Shown in pieces: positions 40,798 to 49,515 of a stretch of DNA of 64,000 bases. Both the position numbers and the translations under genes were made by a program. The stretch covers positions 1 to 64,000 of the forward strand of contig NZ_DDHJ01000014.1 in the NCBI RefSeq assembly GCF_002338065.1. The letters are read 5' to 3'. The notes under the pieces were generated by a model. The model searched no databases and was not told where the DNA came from. It worked only from the letters and a program-made list of their open reading frames with translations. The DNA is from Pseudomonas sp. UBA1879. GTDB taxonomy: Bacteria > Pseudomonadota > Gammaproteobacteria > Pseudomonadales > Pseudomonadaceae. Every line of letters begins with the position of its first letter. Within the stretch, counting starts at the first letter, position 1.

Positions 40798-41963
40798 GAA
40801 GCGCTGTTAGACGACGAACCGGTCGCTGGCGTAGCAGCTGGCGCAGCAGGAGCGGCTGGGGCAGGCGTAGTCGAAGTGGACGACGCTGGCGCTGGCGTTG
40901 CAGGCTTGGCAGCAGCTGCCGGAGCGGCAGGTTTGGCAGTCGATTGACTAGCAGGTTTGGCGGCAGCGGGTTTCGCAGCACGCTTCACGGCTGGCTTGGC
41001 AGCGGCGGATTTAGCGGCCGGCTTTGCAGCGGCAGGTTTAGCAGCCGCTGGCTTGGCAGCTTTCGATGCTGCGGGTTTAGCGGCGGCAGTCACGGGTTTC
41101 GCAGCGGCAGGTTTAGCCGCAGGTTTAGCGGCGGCTGGCTTGGCAGCCGATGGCTTGGGGCCCGGTTTAGCGGCTGGCTTCGCAGCAGAACTCACTGGCT
41201 TGGCAGCAGGTTTTGCAGCGGCAGTTTTCGCAGGTGCCTTCGCAGCGGCCGATGTGCTCGCGACAGGTTTTGCGGCGGGTTTGCTGGCCGCTTTGGCGGC
41301 AGGCTTAGCCGCAGTCTTGGCCGCGACCGGCGCGTTGACGGCGGCGGACTTAGCGGCGGTGGTTCTGGCGGCCGGCTTGGCCGCAGCGGCTTTCACCGGC
41401 GCTTTGGCAGCAGCAGGTTTGGAAGCAGGGGCTTTCGCAGCAGGTTTGGCAACGGCGGGCTTGGCAGCGGCAGACTTGGCAGGTGCTTTCGCCGGTGCCT
41501 TTACAGCGGGCTTGGTCGCCGCTTTAGCAGCAGGCTTGGCCACTTTGGTCGGCGCCTTGGTTGCGCGATCGCTCAGCGCTTTGCCCACGGCCTCTTTGAC
41601 ACGACCAATGCCCTGCGCCAGCTTCAGGCTTTCCTGAGCGTCGCGCTTAAGGTTGAGAATGTATGTGCGGGTTTCGGTCTGACGGTCTTTCAACGCGTCC
41701 AGCAACGCTTCAAGTTCAGCGATTGCGTCTTTAGCCTTGGTCTGGGCCTTGGCTTTGCCGGCAGTGGCGGCATCCTGCAATTTAGTGCGGGACTTGTGCA
41801 GTTTTTCCTGTGCCTTGCCGCGTTGCTTTTCAAGCTTGGCGAGCAACTTTTCGGCATCAGCCAGCGCTGTCGAGCAGGCATCTTCAAGGTGTTCGAGCAA
41901 GCTGCTCGAAAGCTGTTGGAGCAAATGCAAGGGAGTGTTTACTGGCTTCTTGTTGGCCGACAT
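40794..41963 (-). CDS. algP: AlgP, histone H1-like Lys/Pro/Ala-rich protein
   Basis: The 389-residue protein has a helical N-terminal part (residues 1-130; LHLLQQLSSSLLEHLEDACS, then a Lys/Glu/Gln coiled region). A long tail of KPAAK-type repeats follows, resembling eukaryotic histone H1, and it ends in an Ala/Pro/Thr/Ser stretch. In P. aeruginosa AlgP (AlgR3) was described as a DNA-binding regulator of alginate genes. The low-complexity tail varies in length between strains. AGGAGG precedes the ATG. A long frame on the opposite strand is a by-product of this base composition. Confidence 0.93.
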   Translation of the reverse strand: MSANKKPVNTPLHLLQQLSSSLLEHLEDACSTALADAEKLLAKLEKQRGKAQEKLHKSRTKLQDAATAGKAKAQTKAKDAIAELEALLDALKDRQTETRTYILNLKRDAQESLKLAQGIGRVKEAVGKALSDRATKAPTKVAKPAAKAATKPAVKAPAKAPAKSAAAKPAVAKPAAKAPASKPAAAKAPVKAAAAKPAARTTAAKSAAVNAPVAAKTAAKPAAKAASKPAAKPVASTSAAAKAPAKTAAAKPAAKPVSSAAKPAAKPGPKPSAAKPAAAKPAAKPAAAKPVTAAAKPAASKAAKPAAAKPAAAKPAAKSAAAKPAVKRAAKPAAAKPASQSTAKPAAPAAAAKPATPAPASSTSTTPAPAAPAAPAATPATGSSSNSAS

Positions 41964-42156
41964 GATTTACCTCCTGGCTGATTTGAATGCGGCTCATACT
42001 AGACCTCTGCCCGCACTGCCGCTAGGGGCTGTAACCCTTTCCACTTGACACTGCAAATCGCGCGCTGTTGCACGTCGGCCAAAATCCCTTCACATCGTCA
42101 TCACATTTGCTGCCGGGCGCTGGCATAATCGCGTCTTCCCAGGCCGGAGAGCATTC

Positions 42157-42834
42157 ATGTCGCGCTACTTCTTAATGTCGTTGTTCCTCTTGGTAAACCT
42201 TGCACACGCGACCGATGCTGCACCTTCTAACAACACCCATGATCTGTCCTACAGCCTGGGTGCAAGCCTGGGTGAACGGTTGCGCCAGGAAGCCCCAGAT
42301 TTGCAATTGCCTGCCCTGATCGAAGGCCTGCAACAGGCGTATCAAAACAAACCGCTCGCCATCAAACAGGAACGCATGGAGCAAATCCTCAGCGATCATG
42401 ATGCAGCGCTTGCGCAAGCGGAAAACGCCGGCCAATCCGAACCACAGACCGAAGCCGCGCTGAAGGAAGAGCGCAAGTTCATGGACGCCGAAAAAGCCAA
42501 GCCCGGTGTTCGCCAGCTTGCCGACGGTATCCTGATGACCGAATTGACCCCGGGCAGTGGCGCCAAACCTGATATCAATGGCCGTGTTCAAGTGAAATAC
42601 GTTGGCCGCCTGCCTGACGGCACGATCTTCGACCAAAGCCAGCAGCCACAATGGTTCCGCCTCGACAGCGTGATCGCCGGCTGGACCACCGCACTCGTGG
42701 ACATGCCAGTGGGTGCCAAATGGCGCCTGGTGATCCCGTCCGCGCAGGCCTATGGCGCGGAAGGCGCAGGCGACCTGATCGACCCGTACACCCCGCTGGT
42801 GTTCGAAATCGAGCTGCTGGCGGTGTCGCAGTAA
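42157..42834 (+). CDS. FKBP-type peptidyl-prolyl cis-trans isomerase
   Basis: This 225-residue exported isomerase has a signal peptide (cleavage after AHA near residue 20), an N-terminal helical dimerisation domain (residues 25-110; HDLSYSLGASLGERLRQEAP), and a C-terminal FKBP domain. The FKBP domain has VQVKYVGRLPDGTIFDQS and DMPVGAKWRLVIPSAQAYG. This is the layout of FklB/FkpA/Mip. It probably helps folding in the periplasm. GGAGA precedes the ATG, and a bidirectional terminator follows. Confidence 0.93.
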   Translation: MSRYFLMSLFLLVNLAHATDAAPSNNTHDLSYSLGASLGERLRQEAPDLQLPALIEGLQQAYQNKPLAIKQERMEQILSDHDAALAQAENAGQSEPQTEAALKEERKFMDAEKAKPGVRQLADGILMTELTPGSGAKPDINGRVQVKYVGRLPDGTIFDQSQQPQWFRLDSVIAGWTTALVDMPVGAKWRLVIPSAQAYGAEGAGDLIDPYTPLVFEIELLAVSQ

Positions 42835-42850
42835 AAATGCTGGTACAACA

Positions 42851-42876
42851 AAAAGGGCGCCGCAATGGCGCCCTTC
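42851..42876. terminator. Bidirectional terminator between the FKBP gene and algQ
   Basis: AAAAGGGCGCC-gcaat-GGCGCCCTT forms a strong seven-pair hairpin with A on the left and T on the right. It can end transcription of the convergent genes on both strands. Confidence 0.85.
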
Positions 42877-42893
42877 TTGAAGCCTGAACCGAC

Positions 42894-43352
42894 TCAGGCC
42901 TGCACGGCATCTTGCTCTTTGTGCGCGTTATGCAGGACTTCGATCAGGCAATCCTCCAGCTCGAAACGCTCGTGCAGCAAACAGCCCAGCTCCTTGAACT
43001 TCTCCGCCACGCATTTACCTTCGTCACACAGATCATTGAAGGCCAGCAGCTTCTCGGTGATCACATCGATGCGGGGATAAAGCGTATCGGCGAGTTCCAG
43101 GCCGCGCTGATCGTTGAATGCCTTGGCCTCGCCCGTCAGTTGCTCATAGATTTCAAAATGACCTGCCGATACGTAGTCGACGAGCGTGCCGCAAAATTCC
43201 TGCAGCTGTTTGGTGGTCTCGGACAACGCTTCGGGCTCGGCGCCTAGTACATCGTACGCCTTGATCAGCTCGTTGCGTTCCAGCAACCAACGGTCGATCA
43301 ATTTGTGAACCCCACCCCAGCGTTCCTGAGCGTTCTGACAACTTTCGAGCAT
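42894..43352 (-). CDS. algQ: AlgQ (Rsd-type) anti-sigma-70 regulator
   Basis: The 152-residue all-helical protein starts MLESCQNAQERWGGVHKLID after the ribosome site GGGAAGAG; the longer reading from 43379 lacks support. AlgQ is the Pseudomonas counterpart of E. coli Rsd, which binds sigma-70 region 4. In P. aeruginosa it affects alginate and siderophore genes. Conserved blocks include WLLERNELIKAYDVL and CDEGKCVAEKFKELG. It lies next to algP through the FKBP gene, as in P. aeruginosa to my recollection. Confidence 0.94.
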   Translation of the reverse strand: MLESCQNAQERWGGVHKLIDRWLLERNELIKAYDVLGAEPEALSETTKQLQEFCGTLVDYVSAGHFEIYEQLTGEAKAFNDQRGLELADTLYPRIDVITEKLLAFNDLCDEGKCVAEKFKELGCLLHERFELEDCLIEVLHNAHKEQDAVQA

Positions 43353-43535
43353 GATGTTCTCTCTTCCCTTCAGGGGCATGCTGCTGGTGATCGACTGGCG
43401 ATAAGGCCGGATGCGTGCAAAAACCGGCTCTGAAATACGTCGACAGCAGCATTATTCCGATAACGCGTGCGGGCCAGATTATGCCCGTGCGTCGAGGCCA
43501 TCAAGGTACGCAGACGATAAAGTTCATACAAGTGT

Positions 43536-44063
43536 TTAATCGCTGGCGTCGATATCTATTGATCTGAATTGGCAAAAGTCGATCAACAGGTGGTACATCG
43601 CGAATAGGCTAACGGCTGCAAACGCCAGCAGGCTCCACTCCGGGAGACTGATGCCAAACAGTGACCAGGTGATTTCAGAGCACCCGGCAGTGCCTGCAAG
43701 AATCATCCACAGCACCTTCAGCCAAGGCTGGGTATCGAGTAAATACTGTTGATTCACGAGGCAAGCCGCCAGGTTCTCCGGCGGCGCTGCTTGTAGCCAG
43801 ACCTGCCGCCCTGCCAATGCAGCCCCCGTGAGCGATGGCAGCAGCAAAAGCCCGGAATAAACGCGCCACCCCGACATGCGCGGCGCGTGCAGCACCGCCG
43901 CTAAACAGATGACAGCACAGGCGAGGAAAAGGCCTCGCTGTGCAAGACAAAGCGGGCATGGGGCGTTACCTACCACGCGCTCAAGATAAAACGTCGCACC
44001 CACAATCAGCGCACAGGCGAAAAATGCCAGAAAGAAAAGAAAGCGTGTGCGAGCCAGATGCAT
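43536..44063 (-). CDS. dsbB: Disulfide bond formation protein DsbB
   Basis: The 175-residue inner-membrane protein with four helices reoxidises DsbA and passes electrons to quinone. The first redox pair is C36-P-L-C39 (APCPLCLAQRG). The second pair is in the second periplasmic loop (one Cys in LAACLVNQQYLL, the other in TAGCSE). Length is usual. It lies between algQ and hemY without overlaps. Confidence 0.94.
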   Translation of the reverse strand: MHLARTRFLFFLAFFACALIVGATFYLERVVGNAPCPLCLAQRGLFLACAVICLAAVLHAPRMSGWRVYSGLLLLPSLTGAALAGRQVWLQAAPPENLAACLVNQQYLLDTQPWLKVLWMILAGTAGCSEITWSLFGISLPEWSLLAFAAVSLFAMYHLLIDFCQFRSIDIDASD

Positions 44064-44265
44064 GGAAAATCCGTAACAAAAGACGAAGGCGGTTACGGTA
44101 GAGGAAAGCGAGACCCGCTTTCAAGGCGACCGCAGGAGGATATTTCTTAGCGTGAGTAGGGATTCACCGACCGCACAGGTAGGAAATCGCGCTCTTCTGG
44201 CAGTGATGGAGACAGAAACTGTACGAATTTTGGGAACGGTCTTACGCGCGTTATGGATTTCCCAG

Positions 44266-44293
44266 CAAAAAGGCCCGTATTCAGGGCCTTTTC
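44266..44293 (-). terminator. Terminator of the hemC-hemD-hemX-hemY operon
   Basis: On the minus strand AAAAGGCCC-tgaatac-GGGCCTTTTT makes a hairpin ending in five T, about 20 bases past the hemY stop. Confidence 0.9.
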
Positions 44294-44312
44294 ACAATGA
44301 CGCTGCTGCGCT

Positions 44313-45560
44313 TCAGGCCCGGGCGAGCGCAGGCAGCGGACGAGCGAGTAAACGCTCGTCCAGCAAGCCGAGCCCCTCTTGGAAGAGCTGATTGCTGCGT
44401 TCAGTTTCACCCAGTTGACCAAGCAAACGTGCAAGCTCTGCGCAGGCTTCAGGATTACGTTGCAGTCTGAGGCTGCTTTCGAGGTAATCGCGAGCTTTGC
44501 CCCACAGGCTGCTCTGCAAGCAGAGACGGCCCAATGTCAGCAGCAGGCCCGGATCGTCCGGATGCTGCTTGAGCCAGCCCTCGGCGGTCTGCAATTGCTT
44601 GCCGGGATCACTTCCGCGCACCAGCCCGTAAAGTCTGGCGAGATGACTGTTGTAATCGCGTTTCATCGCGTTACGCAGGATCTCCTCGGCCTGCACATCA
44701 GCCCCATGACGCCGCAATTGCTCTGCGTAGGCCAGTACCAAGGCTGGCTCTTGACGTTGCGCCGAGGTCAGTTGCTGCCATGCGGTTTCCAACGCAGGCA
44801 AGCCGGCAGGCCCCGATTCATTGTCGGCACCCTGATAGGCGACTAACGAGAGGTTTTCGCCCCAGGCGCGTTTTTCCAGTTCAGCCAGTTCCTGCGCAGG
44901 CAAGACTTTGTCCTTGCGCAGTTCAGGCATGAGACGGATAAGCTCAGGCCACTGTCCACGTTGGCGATACAGCCGCTGTAACTGACGCAGCACTTGCGGA
45001 TTGTGCGGATGACGCTCGTGCATCGCGTGCAAGGTTTCCAGCGCGCCATCGTTGTCGCCGCGGTCCAGTTGGAGCTGGGCGTGATTCAACGCGATCGCCA
45101 ATTCAGCATGAGGCTGACGCTCAAGTGCGCGCTCCAGCAAGTTATCGCTCTCGTCATAACGGCCCTGCTCATTGGCAGCACGAGCGGCTCCAAGGTAGTA
45201 GAGCAACGGTTCTCGCTCGGCCTCCGCGGCGCGGTGCAGATAACGCTGCGCGCTGGCCCAACGGCCCTCTGCAAGGTCTAGCTGGCCGCGCTCGATCGCG
45301 ATCTGCGCACGACGGCTGCGGTTGCGCCGGGACCAGGGGTTGACCACGCCGCCGGAGGTCGTCAGCAGCCGAATCAGTCCCCGCACCAGCCAAAGCACAA
45401 ACGCGACAAACACTAGCAACGCCAGGGCTGCCCAGAGGCTGGACTCATAGCGGAACGAGTCGTAAGCGATCAGCACGTAGCCGGTGTGACGAGAAATCGC
45501 CAGCCCCAACAACGTTGCAAGCACGATCAGGAAAAAGACGATGACGTAGCCGCGCTTCAT
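44313..45560 (-). CDS. hemY: HemY, TPR membrane protein of the hem operon
   Basis: The 415-residue protein has two N-terminal membrane helices (residues 4-25 and 42-63) and a cytoplasmic or periplasmic TPR array (from about 100 to 390; QRYLHRAAEAEREPLLYYLG, HAELAIALNHAQLQLDRGDN). HemY stands at the end of hem operons and is thought to link late haem-pathway steps or quality control; it is not an enzyme by sequence. The start overlaps the hemX stop by four bases. Confidence 0.94.
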   Translation of the reverse strand: MKRGYVIVFFLIVLATLLGLAISRHTGYVLIAYDSFRYESSLWAALALLVFVAFVLWLVRGLIRLLTTSGGVVNPWSRRNRSRRAQIAIERGQLDLAEGRWASAQRYLHRAAEAEREPLLYYLGAARAANEQGRYDESDNLLERALERQPHAELAIALNHAQLQLDRGDNDGALETLHAMHERHPHNPQVLRQLQRLYRQRGQWPELIRLMPELRKDKVLPAQELAELEKRAWGENLSLVAYQGADNESGPAGLPALETAWQQLTSAQRQEPALVLAYAEQLRRHGADVQAEEILRNAMKRDYNSHLARLYGLVRGSDPGKQLQTAEGWLKQHPDDPGLLLTLGRLCLQSSLWGKARDYLESSLRLQRNPEACAELARLLGQLGETERSNQLFQEGLGLLDERLLARPLPALARA

Positions 45561-46699
45561 GGCTTGCTCCCTGCCTGGGCCCCTTCAGCGGGTTTATCCA
45601 GCGCACCGCCCACCGGCGTGTGGCGCTGCTCCAGGTAGGCTTGCACTGCACTCAGGCTCGGGGTCAGATCAGGTGTGATCACCGCCACCGGCTGCTTGGC
45701 CAGTTCGTCCAGATGCTCGCCCAGCGCTTTGCTCTGGGGGTTGTCCTGATTGAAATTGGCGTCCAGCACACTACGCGCCTCGGTCACCGCCTTGGCATAG
45801 ACAGGCTGTTCGCCGTTGAGCGCGGCCCACTGCGCTTGTTCCAGCGCCAGACTCAACGCCAGGCGTACTTGAGTCAGGCTCTGGCCAGCCAGCAACGGGC
45901 GGACATTTTTGTCCGCGTGGAAGTCGAGGCGAATGTATTGAGAGATTTTGTCCCACCACTTTGCCCAGTAGCTGTCTTCCTGGCCATCAGTCAGCCCCAG
46001 CAGGGACTCGCCTTTGTCTTTGTATTCGGGTGCCAGGGCCGTCAGCTGAGTCGCCTGATCGCGCAAGGCTGCCAGCTGCAGGAACAGGCCGGTGCGGTCA
46101 GGTTGATCGACGCTGTGCAGCGCTGCCAGGCTCTTGGCGAGTTGCTCACGTGCAGCGTAGGCGCCCGGATCGTCCTGTTCGCGCAGAATCTCATCGGCAC
46201 CCTGCACCAGGGCTTGTGCGCTGTTGATGTCCTGAAGCGCAGACAGGCGAAGGCTTGCCAACCGCAGGAGGTGCTCTGCCTCGGCCAGACGCCAGTCTTT
46301 GCGACTGGCGCCGAGCACGGTTTCCAGACGTTGGCTCAGACGTTGCTGATCGCCCTGCAACTGCGTGACCAGTCGACGACGGTCTTCCAGCTCCTGAGCA
46401 GGGGGCAATTGCGCAAGCCGCGCGGCCAATTGCTGCTCGCTCTGCTGCAAGGTGCGGGTCTGCGAACCGAGGTCATCCAACTGCCCGGACTGCTGCTGAT
46501 GGCCGACCTGTATTGCGCGCAATTGCCACACGCTCCAGCCGCCGATAGCCACGCCCGCAGCGCCCAGCAGCAGTGCCAGAATGGCCAATCCGTTGCTGGA
46601 ACGGCGCGGGGAAGGTTCTTTTCGCGCCGGATCCGGCAATGGTTCGGATTTGGCCAGTACCGGTTCAACGCCATCATTAGGCAAGACTGTTTCGCTCAC
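45557..46699 (-). CDS. hemX: HemX-like membrane protein
   Basis: The 380-residue protein has a cytoplasmic N-terminal tail, one membrane helix (about residues 40-60; GLAILALLLGAAGVAIGGWS) and a long coiled-coil periplasmic region rich in Gln and Leu (LQQSEQQLAARLAQL). It is often labelled uroporphyrinogen-III C-methyltransferase, but it has no SAM-binding motifs, so that label is not supported. It lies 51 bases after hemD and overlaps hemY by four bases. Confidence 0.93.
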   Translation of the reverse strand: MSETVLPNDGVEPVLAKSEPLPDPARKEPSPRRSSNGLAILALLLGAAGVAIGGWSVWQLRAIQVGHQQQSGQLDDLGSQTRTLQQSEQQLAARLAQLPPAQELEDRRRLVTQLQGDQQRLSQRLETVLGASRKDWRLAEAEHLLRLASLRLSALQDINSAQALVQGADEILREQDDPGAYAAREQLAKSLAALHSVDQPDRTGLFLQLAALRDQATQLTALAPEYKDKGESLLGLTDGQEDSYWAKWWDKISQYIRLDFHADKNVRPLLAGQSLTQVRLALSLALEQAQWAALNGEQPVYAKAVTEARSVLDANFNQDNPQSKALGEHLDELAKQPVAVITPDLTPSLSAVQAYLEQRHTPVGGALDKPAEGAQAGSKP

Positions 46700-46750
46700 G
46701 TATCCATCCTATGCATTTGGGCGTAATCGCGTAATCCGACCCGTCGATCA

Positions 46751-47524
46751 TTACGCCTGAGAGGCAGGTGCAGGATGAGCCTGCAGCGCTGCCAGCAAGG
46801 CCGAAGCGCTGGCGCCCCGGCAGTCCACTACGGTCAGAGCTCCGGCCTCACGCGCCTGTTCAGCGACCCGCGGGCTCGGTACGAATATAGGCATCTGTGC
46901 GAGTTCCGGCCACGCGTCACCAGCCAACTCGCGCAGATGTTGAAAACCCTGTCCACTGCTGACCACCAGCCCGTTCAAGCGTTCCGCCGCCACCCGTTGC
47001 GGCAGGACGAAAGCCGGATACTGCGGCAGATTGCGGCGATACAACGGCAGATAATCGACCGTCACGCCCTGTTCGCGCAGGCGCTCGGCCAATAATTCGC
47101 GACCGTCTTCGCCGCGCATGATCAGCACCTTGGGGTCGTAGCCGCGGAGGGCGTCATGAAGTTGGGGGAGTTCGAGCAATGCTTCGCTGTCTTCGGCTTG
47201 TTCAGGGAAGTACACGCGCAGGCCGTAATCATCGAGAATCTGCGCAGTGGCCGCGCCCACGGTGAACCAGGTCTGCATCGGCGGCTGCGGCCAGACCTCG
47301 TCGACCCGTTCCAGCCCCAACCGCGCGGCAGGCTTGCTGACGACGATCACGGCGCAATAGGCCGCAAGGTCGTAAATGATCGAGCGACTCTCTTCGGACA
47401 CCGGCAACGGCTCGATTTCCAGCAGAGGCAAGCTGGTGCTGAACACGCCCGCCTGCGCCAGTGTCTCGGCAAGGGCTCGGGATTCTTCGGCCGGGCGGGT
47501 CAGCAGCAGACGCCACCCCTTCAC
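46751..47524 (-). CDS. hemD: Uroporphyrinogen-III synthase
   Basis: The 257-residue enzyme closes hydroxymethylbilane with inversion of ring D. Family features are LLTRPAEESRALAETLAQAG at the start, the AVIVVSKPAAR segment in place of the usual FTSxNAV, KVLIMRGEDGRELLAERLRE near residue 135, and the late LNGLVVSSGQGFQHL. HemD is poorly conserved, and identity rests on these plus its place between hemC (4-base overlap) and hemX. Confidence 0.95.
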   Translation of the reverse strand: MKGWRLLLTRPAEESRALAETLAQAGVFSTSLPLLEIEPLPVSEESRSIIYDLAAYCAVIVVSKPAARLGLERVDEVWPQPPMQTWFTVGAATAQILDDYGLRVYFPEQAEDSEALLELPQLHDALRGYDPKVLIMRGEDGRELLAERLREQGVTVDYLPLYRRNLPQYPAFVLPQRVAAERLNGLVVSSGQGFQHLRELAGDAWPELAQMPIFVPSPRVAEQAREAGALTVVDCRGASASALLAALQAHPAPASQA

Positions 47525-48462
47525 GCTTCGTCCGCCTCGCCGTAAACCGCCTTGAGGATTTTCGCAGCGCCTTGCGCCAATAACGCCTCAGCGACTTGCA
47601 CGCCCAGCGCTTGAGCATCGGCGTGTGGCGCGCGGGCGTCGGCGTGCAGAAGCACGCTACCTGTGGGATCTCCCACCAGGCCGCGCAGCCACAGTTGGTC
47701 ATCCTCCAGAACGGCGTAACACGCGATCGGCACCTGACAACCACCATTGAGGTGTTTGTTCAGCGCTCGCTCGGCCGTAACGCGCAGGGCGGTGTCGGTG
47801 TGATGAAGCGGGGCCAGCAGCGCGTGCAGCTCGGTGTCGAGGCTGCGGCATTCGATACCGACCGCGCCCTGCCCGCCCGCAGGCAGACTATGGTCGACAC
47901 TGATCGCCGAGGTGATGCGGTCTTCGAAGCCCAAACGAATCAAGCCCGCCGCCGCAAGGATGATGGCGTCGTATTCGCCCGCATCGAGCTTGGCCAGACG
48001 GGTGTTGACGTTGCCGCGCAGAAAGTGAATGTTCAGATCGGGGCGAAGCGCCAGTAATTGTGCCTGGCGACGCAGGCTCGACGTGCCCACGACACTGCCC
48101 GCTGGCAGCTCCTCGAGGCTGGCGAACGTGTTTGAGACGAACGCGTCGCGCGGGTCTTCTCGCTCACAGATGCAAAACAGGCCCAGGCCCTGTGGGAAAT
48201 CCATCGGCACGTCTTTCATCGAATGCACGGCGATGTCCGCTTCGTCTTCCAGCAGCGCGGTTTCCAGCTCTTTGACGAACAGGCCCTTGCCACCAATTTT
48301 CGACAGCGGCGAATCCAGCAGTTTGTCGCCCCGGCTGACCATCGGAACCAGCGTCACAATAAGGCCGGGGTGAGCGTCTTGCAGGCGAGCCTTCACGTAT
48401 TCGGCCTGCCAGAGTGCCAACGCGCTTTTGCGCGTGGCGATGCGGATTTCGCGAGTGGACAT
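47521..48462 (-). CDS. hemC: Hydroxymethylbilane synthase (porphobilinogen deaminase)
   Basis: This 313-residue enzyme joins four porphobilinogen units. It begins with IRIATRKSALALWQAEYVKA and has the Arg-rich block VGTSSLRRQAQLLALRPDL. The cysteine that carries the dipyrromethane cofactor is in LNGGCQVPIACYAV near residue 245. Length is typical. It is the first gene of the four-gene hem operon, divergent in role but on the same strand as algR upstream. Confidence 0.98.
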   Translation of the reverse strand: MSTREIRIATRKSALALWQAEYVKARLQDAHPGLIVTLVPMVSRGDKLLDSPLSKIGGKGLFVKELETALLEDEADIAVHSMKDVPMDFPQGLGLFCICEREDPRDAFVSNTFASLEELPAGSVVGTSSLRRQAQLLALRPDLNIHFLRGNVNTRLAKLDAGEYDAIILAAAGLIRLGFEDRITSAISVDHSLPAGGQGAVGIECRSLDTELHALLAPLHHTDTALRVTAERALNKHLNGGCQVPIACYAVLEDDQLWLRGLVGDPTGSVLLHADARAPHADAQALGVQVAEALLAQGAAKILKAVYGEADEA

Positions 48463-48655
48463 GAATCGATCCGTACTGAGTGAATGCGGCGGATGATAAC
48501 AGCTAGGCCCAATCGGGCCGAATGACTGTCATCAATCTGCGCGCATCATGTTCTCAATCGATGCACGGAGGCCATGCGACGGCGTGTCGCTCGTGACAAC
48601 CGGACATCGTTTTAACAGCACGGCTTGCCGGCAGCGGCATGTGCGAGACCCTGCT

Positions 48656-48747
48656 TGTGCAGGAGAGCTTGCTCGCAATGCGGCCGGTGCACCCGGCACA
48701 GACCTCGGCGGCTGACAAATCGAATCGCGAGCAAGCTCACTTCTACA
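48656..48747. repeat. REP doublet C between algR and hemC
   Basis: Within the 306-base gap 48463-48768, AGGAGAGCTTGCTCGC and the inverse GCGAGCAAGCTCACTTCT face each other over about 50 bases. The rest of the gap has a small GGCCC-aatc-GGGCC hairpin (48506-48519) near the hemC start and no coding potential that I can support. Confidence 0.8.
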
Positions 48748-48768
48748 AAGGCTAGACCCGACTGAAAA

Positions 48769-49515
48769 CTACAAGTGCTGCATCATCTTGCGCACCCCGG
48801 CTACGTGCCGGCGGCTGACGATCAGTGCGTCGCCATTCAGCCCTTTCAGGAAGAGCTGGAAATGCCCCAAGGGCGTGCGCTGCAAACGCTCGATACGGTC
48901 ACGGGCTACCAAGGCGTTGCGATGGATGCGCACGAAGCGATCCCCGAACTCGTCTTCCAGTGCCTTCAACGGCTCGTCGAGCAGGACTTCGCCATCTTCA
49001 TGGCGCAAGGTCACGTACTTGTGATCCGCGATGAAGTAGATCACGTGGTCCAGCGGGATTAGCTCAATGCCTTTGCGCGTGCGTGCACTGATATGGCTAC
49101 GAGGTCCGTTTCCGCTTTCGGCGGCAGGGCGAGTCATTGCCGCCAGTTGCACGCGATTTGGCCGTTCGGCCTTGCGCAATGCTTCAAGCAGATTTTCAGG
49201 ACGCACCGGTTTGACCAGATACCCCACGGCGCTGACTTGAAAGGCTTCCAGCGCAAATTCATCGTGGGCCGTGCAGAAAACCACGGCAGGTGGTGTGTCG
49301 CGTTCGCATAATTTGGCCGCAACCTGCAGCCCATCAAGGCCCGGCATGCGGATATCGAGTAAAACCACGTCGGGTTTCAGACTATCGATCAGCGTCAAGG
49401 CTTCTTCGCCATTGGTGGCGCTGGGTTCCAGGACCCGATAACCCTCGAGGTCGCCAACCAGACGGCTCAGGCGATCGCGGGCTAGGGGTTCGTCATCAAC
49501 GATCAGGACATTCAT
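48769..49515 (-). CDS. algR: AlgR response regulator (LytTR type)
   Basis: The 248-residue regulator has a receiver domain (residues 1-115; MNVLIVDDEPLARDRLSRLV, phosphoacceptor Asp in VVLLDIRMPGLDG near 54, switch Lys in YLVKPVRPENL). A LytTR DNA-binding domain follows (about 145-245; HVIYFIADHKYVTLRHEDGE and RIHRNALVARDRIERL). AlgR governs alginate, twitching and other traits in pseudomonads. The start at 49515 overlaps the algZ stop by four bases; earlier in-frame starts lie inside algZ. Confidence 0.97.
   Translation of the reverse strand: MNVLIVDDEPLARDRLSRLVGDLEGYRVLEPSATNGEEALTLIDSLKPDVVLLDIRMPGLDGLQVAAKLCERDTPPAVVFCTAHDEFALEAFQVSAVGYLVKPVRPENLLEALRKAERPNRVQLAAMTRPAAESGNGPRSHISARTRKGIELIPLDHVIYFIADHKYVTLRHEDGEVLLDEPLKALEDEFGDRFVRIHRNALVARDRIERLQRTPLGHFQLFLKGLNGDALIVSRRHVAGVRKMMQHL

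Noticed and set aside
40710..41981. 423-codon plus-strand frame rich in Gly, Ser and Arg
   Set aside because: It mirrors the low-complexity algP gene, which has a strong ribosome site and a known family match.
45557..46699. HemX as a uroporphyrinogen-III methyltransferase
   Set aside because: No SAM-binding or catalytic motif is visible; the protein is one membrane helix plus a coiled coil, so the enzyme name is inherited annotation.
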